Below, in pieces: positions 1 to 7,603 of a DNA stretch of 64,000 bases (position 1 is the stretch's first letter; each line of letters begins with the position of its first letter). The notes under the pieces were generated by a model. That model was given only the letters and a program-made list of their open reading frames with translations, was not told the DNA's origin and ran no database searches. The DNA is from Streptomyces sp. AC512_CC834 (GTDB lineage Bacteria > Actinomycetota > Actinomycetes > Streptomycetales > Streptomycetaceae), in assembly GCF_019049325.1 (NCBI RefSeq), contig NZ_JAGMUO010000014.1:310001-374000 (forward strand), given 5' to 3'. Position numbers and translations under genes: made by a program.

Positions 1-898
1 TGCCCTCGTGCAGTTCGGACTCGCCGACGCGGCGGCGGCGGTCGACGAGGGTCTGGCCGCGGGCCGGTCCGGGCGCCAGGGACACCTCGACGGGCAGCCG
101 GTGCGTGGTCAGGCCCTCCGGGTCGATCACCGCGCAGACCGCGCCCGCGTCGCCGAGGCCGCCGCCGGGGTCCGACGCGTCGGTGGCCGGGCCGCGGTGG
201 GCGAGCAGCTCGCCGGCGAGCCGGGTGCCGGGCTCGGCGCTCGCGCGCAGCCGCCGTACGTCCGGGCCGGGCACGATCACCCGCTCGAACACGTCCAGCC
301 CGTACATCGTGATCGGCACCCCGGCGGTGAGCAGGATCGCGGCGGCCTCCGGGTCGTGCCAGACGTTGAACTCGGCGACCGGCGTGGCGTTCCCGGTGGC
401 CACGGCGCCGCCCATGAACACGATCCGCTCGATGTTGCCGGTGACCTCGGGGTGGGTGCGCAGCAGCAGCGCGATGTTGGTCAGCGGCGCGGTGGGGATC
501 AGGGTGACCGGGCGCGGGGAGGCGAGGATCTCCCGGCGCAGCAGCGTCACCGCGTCCACGTCGTCGTCGGCGGCGGTGGCGGTGCGGGTGGGGGCGGGCA
601 GGCCGAGGTCGCCCATGCCGTCGTGCCCGTGCACGTGCCGGGCGGTGCGCACGGCCTCGATCAGCGGGCGCTCGGCGCCCCGGGCGACGGGGACGTCCGG
701 GGCGCCGGCCCGCTCCAGCACGGTCAGCGTGTTCCGTACGACCCCCTCCACGTCCGTGTTCCCGGCCACGCAGGTGACCGCGCGCAGGTCGAGACGCGGG
801 TGGCGGACCGCCAGCAGCAGGGCCAGGGCGTCGTCGACGCCGGTGTCGCAGTCGATGATCACCGGGATGGTCTGCTGCTGGTCGGAGGGGGTCGTCAC
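1..898 (-). CDS. Nucleoside hydrolase (inosine/uridine-preferring family), 3' end cut by window
   Basis: Hydrolyses the N-glycosidic bond of nucleosides to give ribose and a base, for purine/pyrimidine salvage. The GTG start at 898 follows a GGAG about 8 nt upstream. Residues 11-23 read IPVIIDCDTGVDD, the DxDxxxDD calcium- and ribose-binding cluster of the family. Later segments with Asn/Asp-rich turns and strand-rich stretches fit the fold. Only the N-terminal ~299 residues are inside the window, so the C-terminal active-site His cannot be checked. It is transcribed in the same direction as the downstream-facing genes at 1-6 kb but is separated from the synthetase gene by about 145 bp holding a degenerate duplication. 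Substrate preference cannot be read from sequence. Confidence 0.88.
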   Translation of the reverse strand, partial: MTTPSDQQQTIPVIIDCDTGVDDALALLLAVRHPRLDLRAVTCVAGNTDVEGVVRNTLTVLERAGAPDVPVARGAERPLIEAVRTARHVHGHDGMGDLGLPAPTRTATAADDDVDAVTLLRREILASPRPVTLIPTAPLTNIALLLRTHPEVTGNIERIVFMGGAVATGNATPVAEFNVWHDPEAAAILLTAGVPITMYGLDVFERVIVPGPDVRRLRASAEPGTRLAGELLAHRGPATDASDPGGGLGDAGAVCAVIDPEGLTTHRLPVEVSLAPGPARGQTLVDRRRRVGESELHEG

Positions 899-937
899 GG
901 CGGGGTCTCCTTGTGCTTCGCGGGGGCGCCGGTGCCG

Positions 938-1010
938 GTGACCCTACGCGCGCTCAGGCGGATTCCCACGGCTCGGGGCCGTGTTGCCGGACCGGGGTCG
1001 GTGATCCGCC
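938..1010. repeat. Degenerate copy of the end of the threonyl-tRNA synthetase gene
   Basis: About 70 bp beginning GTGACCCTACGCGCGCTCAG match 1027-1100, offset by 89 bp, at roughly 85% identity by eye. The 1027-1100 copy covers the stop codon and last residues of the synthetase gene, so this copy is a tandem remnant of that 3' end, not a gene. Confidence 0.7.
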
Positions 1011-1042
1011 GGGGTGGGCGGGTGTCGTGACCGTACGCGCGC

Positions 1043-2314
1043 TCAGGCGGATGGCCACAGCTCCGGGCCGCGTGCCCGGACCCGGTCGGCGATGCGGTGC
1101 AGCAGCTCGGTGCCGGGCACCTGGCCCGGGCGGTGGCCGTCTCGCAGGCGTACGTCGACCAGGTCGCCGCCCGCTGCCTCCCGGGCGCCGATCACCACCT
1201 GGTACGGCACCTTCCGCGCCGCCCGGACCCGGGCGCCGAGGCTGCCCCGCTCGGGGCCGGCGACCTCGGCGCGCAGCCCCTGGTCACCGGCGCGCCGCAC
1301 GAGGTCGTACGCCCGGTCCTGCTGCGCCTCGGCGACCGGCAGCACCACCAACTGCACCGGTGCCAGCCACGCCGGGAACGCGCCGCCATGGGCCTCGATC
1401 AGATGGGCGACCGCCCGTTCGACGCTGCCGATGACGCTGCGGTGCACCATGACCGGGCGGTGCCGGGAGCCGTCGGGGCCGATGTAGCGCAGGCCGAAGC
1501 GTTCGGGCTGGTGGAAGTCGATCTGGACGGTCGACAGGGTGGACTCGCGCCCGGCCGCGTCCTCGATCTGCACGTCGATCTTGGGCCCGTAGAAGGCGGC
1601 CTCGCCCTCCACCGCCTCGTACGGCACTCCGTCCAGGGCCTCCTCCAGCAGCGCGGTGGCCCGCCGCCACAGCTCCGGGTCGGCGACGTACTTGCCGCCG
1701 GGACCCGGCAGGGACAGGCGGTACCGAGCGGCCCGGATGCCGAGGTCGGCGTGGGCGCGGCGGATGAGTCCGAGGGCGGCGCGGGCCTCGTCGGCGGCCT
1801 GGTCCGGGGTGCAGAAGATGTGGGCGTCGTTGAGGTGGATGGCCCGTACGCGGGTCAGCCCGCCGAGCACGCCGGAGGGCTCGGAGCGGTACATGGCGCC
1901 CAGCTCGGCGATCCGCAGGGGCAGTTCGCGGTAGCTGTGGGAGCGGGAGCGGTACACGAGGGCGTGGTGCGGGCACAGGCTCGGGCGCAGCACGACCTCC
2001 TCGGCGCCCAGCTCCATCGGCGGGAACATGTCGTCGCGGTAGTGCTCCCAGTGCCCGGAGATCTCGTACAGCTCGCGTTTGCCGAGTACGGGCGAGTAGA
2101 CGTGCCGGTAGCCGGCCCGGCGCTCCGCCTCGCGGACGTACTCCTCCAGGGTGTGGCGGACGATCGCACCGTCGGGCAGCCAGTACGGCAGGCCCGCGCC
2201 CATCAGGGGGTCGGTGTCGAACAGTCCCAGTTCGCGGCCGAGCCGCCGGTGGTCGTGGCCGCTGTCGTGGTCGCGGCCGCTGCCATGGTCGTGGTCGTGG
2301 TCGTGGTCGTGCAC
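1043..2314 (-). CDS. Short threonyl-tRNA synthetase paralogue without editing domain, His-rich N-terminus
   Basis: Class II threonyl-tRNA synthetase catalytic core plus anticodon-binding domain, about 423 aa. It lacks the TGS and N2 editing domains of housekeeping ThrRS (about 650 aa), so mischarged Ser-tRNA would need correction in trans. The catalytic zinc ligands appear intact: Cys in RPSLCPHH (about residue 114), His in NDAHIFCT and His in VHRSVIGS. The start chosen is GTG 2314, which has GAGGAG about 7 nt upstream; an upstream GTG at 2341 has no such site. The first 22 residues are an unusual His/Asp tail (HDHDHDHDHGSG...). A leader ORF and a strong hairpin precede the gene, suggesting attenuation. 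It is probably a second, conditionally expressed ThrRS; the housekeeping gene is not in the window. Confidence 0.88.
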   Translation of the reverse strand: MHDHDHDHDHGSGRDHDSGHDHRRLGRELGLFDTDPLMGAGLPYWLPDGAIVRHTLEEYVREAERRAGYRHVYSPVLGKRELYEISGHWEHYRDDMFPPMELGAEEVVLRPSLCPHHALVYRSRSHSYRELPLRIAELGAMYRSEPSGVLGGLTRVRAIHLNDAHIFCTPDQAADEARAALGLIRRAHADLGIRAARYRLSLPGPGGKYVADPELWRRATALLEEALDGVPYEAVEGEAAFYGPKIDVQIEDAAGRESTLSTVQIDFHQPERFGLRYIGPDGSRHRPVMVHRSVIGSVERAVAHLIEAHGGAFPAWLAPVQLVVLPVAEAQQDRAYDLVRRAGDQGLRAEVAGPERGSLGARVRAARKVPYQVVIGAREAAGGDLVDVRLRDGHRPGQVPGTELLHRIADRVRARGPELWPSA

Positions 2315-2360
2315 GGTGGTCTCCTCGGGAACGGGTCCCACAGGACGAGCACCGCGCGAC

Positions 2361-2390
2361 GAAGCCCCGGGGCGCTCGCCCCGGGGCTTC
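2361..2390 (-). terminator. Perfect hairpin upstream of threonyl-tRNA synthetase (attenuator candidate)
   Basis: A 30-bp perfect inverted repeat with arm GAAGCCCCGGGGCG sits between the leader ORF stop (2408) and the synthetase start (2314). There is no U-tract, as is common for Streptomyces terminators. Its position inside the leader, not at an operon end, is what suggests attenuation. Confidence 0.65.
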
Positions 2391-2407
2391 GGACTTCTGG
2401 TCAGCAG

Positions 2408-2464
2408 TCAGCGCGCCGGGACGTTCCCCGGCGTCGTCATCAAGAACGGGCAGGCGCGCTTCAT
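2408..2464 (-). CDS. Putative leader peptide (18 aa) of the threonyl-tRNA synthetase gene
   Basis: A short ORF translates as MKRACPFLMTTPGNVPAR and stops 17 nt before the hairpin at 2361-2390. It contains adjacent Thr codons (ACG ACG) and one Cys. No ribosome site is seen, but a TACCGT hexamer lies 7 nt before the ATG, so the message could start at the ATG (leaderless). The coding of adjacent Thr residues before a terminator-like hairpin and a Thr-tRNA synthetase fits ribosome-mediated attenuation. This is inference: so short an ORF can arise by chance, and only two of 18 codons are for Thr. Confidence 0.4.
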   Translation of the reverse strand: MKRACPFLMTTPGNVPAR

Positions 2465-2551
2465 GGCGGCGACGGTACCGGGGGCCGGACGCGGCCGCGA
2501 GCGAGTTTCGTCCGGTCCGGCACGGTCCGGCCCCCCGGCCCCCCGGTCCGC

Positions 2552-3718
2552 TCAGTGCACGATCACCAGTTCGTGCGAGGTGGTGTTGAGCCGCCGGCCC
2601 CCGTCCTCCGTGCAGGTCACGACGTCCTCGATACGGACGCCGAAGCGGTCGGGCAGGCGGATGCCGGGCTCGATGGAGAAGCACATGCCCGGTTCGAGCG
2701 GCTGCTCCTCGCCCTCCACCAGGTAGGGCGGCTCGTGGGTGGTGACGCCGACGCCGTGGCCGGTGCGGTGCGCGACGTGCCCGGCGTGGCCTGCCTCCTC
2801 GATCACGGCGCGGGCCGCCCGGTCGACCTCCTGGCAGGACACCCCGGGCCGCACCGCCCCGAAGGCCGCCCGCTGCGCGGCACGGACGGTCTCGTGGACC
2901 CGGCGCTCCTCGTCCGTCGGCGCCCCGACGTGGACGGTGCGGGCGGTGTCGGAGCCGTAGCCGTCCCTGAGCCCGCCGAAGTCCAGGACGACCATGTCGC
3001 CGTCCCCGATGACCCGGTCGCCGGGCCGGTGGCGCGGGTCGGCGCCGTGGGGTCCGGAGCCGACCACCGTGCAGTCGACCCGGCTGTGGCCGTGCTCGCG
3101 CAGCAGTCTGCCCAGGTCGGCGGCCAGTTCGCGTTCGCTGCGCCCGCCGAAGCGCAGTCCCAGGATCTCCTCGTACGCGGCGTCCGCCGCCGCGGCCGCG
3201 GCCGCCAGCCGGGCCACCTCGTGCTCGTCCTTCACCGCGCGCCGCATGGGCAGTACGGCGGACAGCGGCTGGAAGGCGGCCAGCGGCAGGGACTTCTGGA
3301 GGCGGAGCAGGTGCAGTGCCCAGGTCGCGTCGGAGACGGCGTACCGGCCGTGCGGGCGCAGCAGTCCGGCCGCCGCGGCGTAGGGGTCCTGGCCCTCCCA
3401 CCAGTCGGAGACGCGTAGCGCGCTCGCGCCGGGTGCGGTCTCGGCGTTCGGTCGGTCGAGCGTCGGTACCAGCAGCCGGGGCTGGGAGGTGGCGGCGAGG
3501 ACGAGGAGGGTGAGGCGTTCGGCGGCGGCGGTGGGCCGGTAGCCGCACAGCCAGACCAGGTCGGTGCCTGGGGTGACCAGTACACCGGCGAGCCCGAGAG
3601 CGGCGGCCTCGTACGCGGTCCGGTCCATGCGGGCCGCGTAGACCTCGTCCGTGAAGGCGGCGGGGTCGGGGGTGCCGTCGCCCGTGCCGTCGCCGGTGCC
3701 TGCGCCGGGGTCGCCCAT
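2552..3718 (-). CDS. M24 family metallopeptidase (Xaa-Pro aminopeptidase-like)
   Basis: Pita-bread fold peptidase of about 388 aa with an N-terminal creatinase-like domain (to about residue 155) and a C-terminal M24 domain. The five metal ligands can be placed: Asp in VVLDFG, Asp in GSDTARTVHVG, His in HRTGHGVG, Glu in SIEPGI and Glu in VRIEDVV. This pattern fits Xaa-Pro dipeptidases/aminopeptidases that use two Mn/Co ions. The N-terminus carries a Gly/Asp-rich repeat (GDGTGDGT), probably from slippage in the DNA. ATG 3718 is adopted; a GTG directly before it and an ATG about 31 codons in are alternatives, and none has a strong ribosome site. It is the gene upstream of the synthetase leader, same strand. 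Confidence 0.88.
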   Translation of the reverse strand: MGDPGAGTGDGTGDGTPDPAAFTDEVYAARMDRTAYEAAALGLAGVLVTPGTDLVWLCGYRPTAAAERLTLLVLAATSQPRLLVPTLDRPNAETAPGASALRVSDWWEGQDPYAAAAGLLRPHGRYAVSDATWALHLLRLQKSLPLAAFQPLSAVLPMRRAVKDEHEVARLAAAAAAADAAYEEILGLRFGGRSERELAADLGRLLREHGHSRVDCTVVGSGPHGADPRHRPGDRVIGDGDMVVLDFGGLRDGYGSDTARTVHVGAPTDEERRVHETVRAAQRAAFGAVRPGVSCQEVDRAARAVIEEAGHAGHVAHRTGHGVGVTTHEPPYLVEGEEQPLEPGMCFSIEPGIRLPDRFGVRIEDVVTCTEDGGRRLNTTSHELVIVH

Positions 3719-3802
3719 CACCGTCAGCGGCGCACCGCGCGTGCGGGCCTTCCGGTACCGGTCATGTCTTCGCCTCCAAGGACCTGGTGGGGCACTTGTG
3801 GG

Positions 3803-3828
3803 CCGGAGGGCGTGCGCACGCCCTCCGG
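3803..3828. terminator. Perfect 26-bp palindrome, likely terminator of the DUF6479 gene
   Basis: CCGGAGGGCGTGC is followed directly by its exact reverse complement. It lies 21 bp past the stop of the leftward DUF6479 gene and upstream of the next leftward gene, so termination is the simplest role. Confidence 0.7.
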
Positions 3829-3848
3829 TGTACCGCCGTACGGGCGGC

Positions 3849-4220
3849 TCAGACGCGCCCCGGTCCGCCGCTGCCGAAGGATCCGCTCGACCCCGGCAGC
3901 CAGCGGCGGCGCTTCTGGTCGTCGCCGCGGCGGCTGCCCGAGTGGTGGAGCTCGTAGGGCATGAGCCGTGGGCTTCCGTTCTCGTTCAGCGGGATCTCGT
4001 CGGGTTCGCGCATCTCCCGCTCCTCGCGGACGGCGCCGCCGTCCGGGAGGTGGGGCTGTTCGTCGGCACGGGGGCGGTCGGGTTCGCGGTCCATGACCCG
4101 CATGCCCATGCGTACGGCCCAGATCAACGCGCCGGCGATCACCAGCCCGAGGATGAAGACCACCGTCACCTTGAGCGCGCCCGAGGGCGCGGCCAGCAGT
4201 ACATACGTTGCCGTACTCAT
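3849..4220 (-). CDS. DUF6479 family small membrane protein
   Basis: About 123 aa with one transmembrane segment (LKVTVVFILGLVIAGALIWA, near residues 16-35) and an acidic/basic cytoplasmic tail. The tail features DEQPHLPDGG, VREERE and PYELHHSGSRRGDDQKRRRW match, from memory, the conserved tail of DUF6479 proteins of Streptomyces. Start ATG 4220 (MSTATYV) is preferred over 4241 because it places the hydrophobic segment as in the family. Function is unknown. It stands alone, with its own terminator-like palindrome downstream. Confidence 0.75.
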   Translation of the reverse strand: MSTATYVLLAAPSGALKVTVVFILGLVIAGALIWAVRMGMRVMDREPDRPRADEQPHLPDGGAVREEREMREPDEIPLNENGSPRLMPYELHHSGSRRGDDQKRRRWLPGSSGSFGSGGPGRV

Positions 4221-4330
4221 GTTCTGATTATGTACCCCCAAATGCCGGAAAGCGCCCGATATGGCTTAGTGATCTTCTCCGGCTGGTGCCCGGTCACGTG
4301 CCCGGTCACGTGCCCGGTCACGGTGCTCGG

Positions 4331-5215
4331 TCACGGTGCCCGCAGGGCGTCCACCGCGATCCGGGCCGCGGTGCCGATCACCGCGTCCGCCGCCGGGAGT
4401 ACCGCCGCGGTGTGGGCGGTGCGGGTGAAGACGGCCACGGCGTAGCGGCCGCCGTCGGGGTACTCGACGACGCCGACCTCGTTGCGCAGGGTCGGCAGGC
4501 TGCCGGTCTTCCCGGCCACGTGCACGTCGTCGAAGGGGAAGCCCGAGGCCAGGCGGTGCGGCCACACCTGGAGGCCCATGATGCGGCGCGCGGCGGCCCC
4601 GTACTCGGGCGGGCAGGCCTCGTCGCGCCACAGGGCGGCGAGCAGGCGGGTCATGTCCCGCGGGGTGCTGTGGTTGGTGCGGGCCGGGTCCAGGGCGCGC
4701 AGCCGGGTGATGACGTGCGGGTCGGCCAGGGCCTGGGCGCCGTCGGGTCCGGCGTCCTCGCGCATGGTGCCCAGCATCTCGGCGAAGCCGTACACCGCCC
4801 GGGTCCGGGCGAGGCCGAGCCGGGCCGTGGTGCGGTTGACGGCGTCCAGACCGACCCGGCCGAGCAGCAGGTCGGCGGCGGTGTTGTCGCTGACGGACAT
4901 CATCAGGTACGCGGCGTCGCGCAGCGACAGCCGGACCGGGTCGAGCATGGCCGCGAGCCCCGTGGGCCCCGGGGTGCGTCCGGCGGGCGGGCACTCGACC
5001 TGCTCGGTGAGGTCCAGCACCCCGGCCGCCGCCTGTTCGTGCAGCGTGACGAGCACGCACAGCTTGTGGACACTGGCCGTGCACACCGGCCGGTCCGCCC
5101 CGGCGGCGATCTGTGCCCCCGAGTCGATGTCCACGGCGTGCAGCCACCCGGTGACCCCGGCGTCGGCGAAGGCCGCGTCCAGACGGGCGGCGGTGGCGGT
5201 GGCGGTGTCGGTCAT
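4331..5215 (-). CDS. Class A beta-lactamase-like serine hydrolase
   Basis: About 294 aa with the three signatures of the penicillin-recognising serine enzymes: SVHK (Ser48, Lys51), SDN (109-111) and KTG near residue 240. It could be a beta-lactamase or a DD-peptidase/esterase relative. Omega-loop Glu166 equivalence is not clear, and no signal peptide is visible from this start, which argues against a classical secreted beta-lactamase. ATG 5215 has GGAG upstream. The reading frame is open a further 52 codons, but that part is a low-complexity GVGIDIGIG stretch from a (cgactc/gatgcc) repeat and is not included. A LysR gene lies 250 bp upstream in the same orientation and may control it. Confidence 0.8.
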   Translation of the reverse strand: MTDTATATAARLDAAFADAGVTGWLHAVDIDSGAQIAAGADRPVCTASVHKLCVLVTLHEQAAAGVLDLTEQVECPPAGRTPGPTGLAAMLDPVRLSLRDAAYLMMSVSDNTAADLLLGRVGLDAVNRTTARLGLARTRAVYGFAEMLGTMREDAGPDGAQALADPHVITRLRALDPARTNHSTPRDMTRLLAALWRDEACPPEYGAAARRIMGLQVWPHRLASGFPFDDVHVAGKTGSLPTLRNEVGVVEYPDGGRYAVAVFTRTAHTAAVLPAADAVIGTAARIAVDALRAP

Positions 5216-5465
5216 GACCGGAACTCCGACTCCGAATCGGACCCCGACTCCGATGCCGATGTCGATGCCGACTCCGGTGCCGGGCGAGGGCTCACCGGCC
5301 GAGCGGCTGCCGCGACGCACACGCCGGCCCGGGCACGCGCTTCCCGCAGTGCGCCGTCGAGCGCGCGACAAGCGGGTCGTGGTCGGGTGAGGGACGCCGG
5401 GGGACGGCGGTGGATGCCGACGGCGGCGGGCCGCACCGGTCGGTGGCCGAAGGTGGCGGTGTCGG
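5216..5465. other. Intergenic region with short degenerate repeats
   Basis: 250 bp between the beta-lactamase-like gene and the LysR gene. 5221-5290 is a hexameric repeat (cgactc, gatgcc). Part of the lactamase start (GGTGGCGGTGTCGGTCA) recurs at 5451-5468, suggesting local duplication. No convincing gene is present. Confidence 0.5.
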
Positions 5466-6428
5466 TCAAAGCCAGTACTCCGATGCCGGGCGAAGGTGCA
5501 GTGGCCGGGCGGGTGCCTCGGAGTGCGCGTCGGCCGTGGTGCGCAGGGCGTGCGTGGCCGCGTCCGCGAAGGCGCCGACGGCCGCGTCGCCGCGCCCCTT
5601 GGGCCACGCCGCGGAGTGCCGCCAGGTCGGCGGGGCCCCCGCCAGCGGGCGCCAGACCAGGTCCTGGTCGCCGGGGGTCACGAGCCGGGTGTCGCGGGGG
5701 CCGAGGGCGACGGCCCCGGACGACAGCACCAGGCCGCGTACGAAGCCGGCGCCCTGGCCGTGCCGTACGGCGGCGGGCGTGTAGCCGCCCCGGGCGCAGG
5801 CGGTGAGCAGGTCGTCGTAGACCGCGGGGGCGTCGTCGCGCGGGAAGAGCACCAGGTCGTAGCCGGTGAGGGCGGCGAGCGGCACCTCCGTCCGCTCCGC
5901 CTGCGGGGCGCCGCGCGGCAGCAGGACGCCGAGGTCGCGGCGCAGCACCGGGCCCAGCTCCAGGCCGGTGACGTCGCACGGGTGGTGGATGAGGCCGACG
6001 TCCAGCTCGTGGGCGGCGAAACCGGCGAGCTGCTGGGCGGTGGTCAGCTCGTGCAGCTCCAGCTCGAGACCGGCGTGGCGGCGCCGGAAGTCCGCCAGCA
6101 GGGCGGCGACGGTCTCGCCGGAGATGTCGGGGGACACGGCGGCGCGCAGCAGGCCGCTCTCGCCGTCCCGGACGCGGCGCGCGGCGGTCCGCAACGACTC
6201 GGCGCGGGCCAGCAGTTCACGGGCCTCGGTGAGCAGCAGCGTGCCCGCCTCGGTGATCGTCACCTGGCGGCTGGTGCGCTCGAAGAGCCGGACGCCCAAC
6301 TCCTCCTCCAGTCGCCGGATGCGCTGCGACAGGGGTGGCTGGGCCATGCCGAGACGGGTGGCGGCACGTCCGAAGTGTGACTCTTCTGCAACAGCCACAA
6401 AGCACTCCAGGTGCCGCACCAGGTCCAC
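5466..6428 (-). CDS. LysR family transcriptional regulator
   Basis: 320 aa. An N-terminal winged HTH (residues 1-60: MDLVRHLECFVAVAEESHFG...QPPLSQRIRRLEEELG) is followed by a two-lobe effector-binding domain (about 90-290). It is divergent from the esterase gene at 6514, and the 85-bp gap holds AT-rich dyads (TCATAT/ATATGA at 6438-6473). LysR proteins usually bind such sites and control the divergent gene, so the esterase or the downstream lactamase-like gene are candidate targets. Start is GTG 6428. The last ~25 residues are a variable Ala/Pro/His tail. Confidence 0.92.
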   Translation of the reverse strand: MDLVRHLECFVAVAEESHFGRAATRLGMAQPPLSQRIRRLEEELGVRLFERTSRQVTITEAGTLLLTEARELLARAESLRTAARRVRDGESGLLRAAVSPDISGETVAALLADFRRRHAGLELELHELTTAQQLAGFAAHELDVGLIHHPCDVTGLELGPVLRRDLGVLLPRGAPQAERTEVPLAALTGYDLVLFPRDDAPAVYDDLLTACARGGYTPAAVRHGQGAGFVRGLVLSSGAVALGPRDTRLVTPGDQDLVWRPLAGAPPTWRHSAAWPKGRGDAAVGAFADAATHALRTTADAHSEAPARPLHLRPASEYWL

Positions 6429-6437
6429 GAGCAGTAA

Positions 6438-6473
6438 TCATATCGGGGATTGATCGATCCGACATCCATATGA
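6438..6473. promoter_or_regulatory. Candidate LysR operator in divergent promoter
   Basis: TCATAT (6438-6443) and ATATGA (6468-6473) form an inverted repeat around a near-palindrome GGATTGATCGATCC (6447-6460). It is conspicuously AT-rich against its surroundings and lies between a LysR gene and the gene divergent from it. Confidence 0.5.
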
Positions 6474-6513
6474 ATCTTGGACAGGGGCCTGGCGGGGTTG
6501 CTCTCCTCGGGGC

Positions 6514-7581
6514 ATGCGCTCCTTCCGTGACCTCGCGCTCCGCACCCGCACCCGCGCCCGAGCCCGCGCCCGGTGGCCCGGCGCCCTCGCCCTCGGCCTC
6601 GCCCTCGTGCTCCCCCTGGCCGGCTGCGCCACCGACGCCGACCGCCCGGACGCGGCGCCACCGGCGAGCGGCTCCGCCAGCGGCACGGCGGCTTCGTCTC
6701 CGTCTCCGTCTCCGTCTCCGGAGGTCCGCGCACAGCTTCGCGTGGACGGCCGCACCCGCCAGTACCTCCTGCACCGGCCCGCCGCCGCCGCCGCCGCCGT
6801 CGCCGACGACGGCCCGAGGCCCCTCGTCATCGCCTTCCACGGCCGCGGCGCCGACGCCGAAGAACTGCGCGAGAAGACCCGGCTGGAGAAGGCGGCAGCC
6901 GCGCGCGGCATGCTGGTCGCCTTCCCCGAGGGCCTCGACCACGGCTGGGGAGCAGGGACCCGGGCGACGGAGCAGCGCCCGGACGCCGACCTGGACGTGC
7001 GGTTCACCGAGGAGCTGATCAGGCACCTGGTCCGCACCGAGCGGGCCGACCCCGGGCGGGTCTACGTCGCCGGCTTCTCCAACGGCGGCTCGATGGCCCT
7101 GCGCATGGCCGCCGAGCGTCCCGGCCTGCTGGCGGGCGCGGCCTCGGTCTCCGGTCAACTGCCCTCCGGGGACGCCGCGGTGACGCCCACGGGTCCCGTC
7201 CCCGTCATGGTCGTCTACGGCGCCGACGACCCCGTACGGCCCCTTGCGGGACTGCCCTCCCCGCCACCGGACCCCGAGGAGCCGATCCTGCCGACTCTGT
7301 CGGCCCGGGAGACCGCGGAGGCCTTCGCGGCCGTCGGCGGCGCGGGCGACCCGGTGACGAAGGGCGAGAAGGGCTACGACCGCACGGTCTGGCGCCTGAA
7401 GGCCGCCCAGGACGAACCGGCCGCCACCGTGCAGCTCCTCGTCGCCGACGACGCCGGCCACACCTGGCCCGGTTCGACCGTTCCGCCGCCCGAGGGATTC
7501 GGCCCCGTCAGCAAGGCCCTGAACGCCACCGACACGATCCTCGACTTCCTCACCGGCTCCGGCCCCAACCACAGCCGCTGA
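6514..7581 (+). CDS. LpqC-type lipoprotein esterase (PHB depolymerase-like alpha/beta hydrolase)
   Basis: 355 aa. It has a signal peptide with lipobox LAGC (Cys38), a Ser/Pro linker with a (PS)n run at about 64-70, then an alpha/beta hydrolase domain. The nucleophile elbow is GFSNGGS, with Asp in YGADDP and His in GHTWPG; an oxyanion HGRGAD lies near 110. This matches the LpqC / polyhydroxybutyrate depolymerase and feruloyl-esterase-like group, exported and membrane-anchored; the substrate is unknown. The n-region is an odd RTRTRARARARW, caused by a cgcacc/cgcgcc repeat. It is 22 bp upstream of the penicillin-binding protein gene, probably one transcript. Confidence 0.87.
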   Translation: MRSFRDLALRTRTRARARARWPGALALGLALVLPLAGCATDADRPDAAPPASGSASGTAASSPSPSPSPEVRAQLRVDGRTRQYLLHRPAAAAAAVADDGPRPLVIAFHGRGADAEELREKTRLEKAAAARGMLVAFPEGLDHGWGAGTRATEQRPDADLDVRFTEELIRHLVRTERADPGRVYVAGFSNGGSMALRMAAERPGLLAGAASVSGQLPSGDAAVTPTGPVPVMVVYGADDPVRPLAGLPSPPPDPEEPILPTLSARETAEAFAAVGGAGDPVTKGEKGYDRTVWRLKAAQDEPAATVQLLVADDAGHTWPGSTVPPPEGFGPVSKALNATDTILDFLTGSGPNHSR

Positions 7582-7603
7582 CCCGACCCGACAAGGACCT
7601 TCC

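Noticed and set aside
8..1030. Long rightward open frames over the nucleoside hydrolase and ThrRS genes
   Set aside because: They are antisense shadows of clear conserved genes and have Arg/Gly/Pro-rich translations typical of non-coding frames in high-GC DNA.
5221..5371. N-terminal extension of the beta-lactamase-like protein
   Set aside because: The extra 52 residues are a GVGIDIGIG repeat with no ribosome site; ATG 5215 has one.
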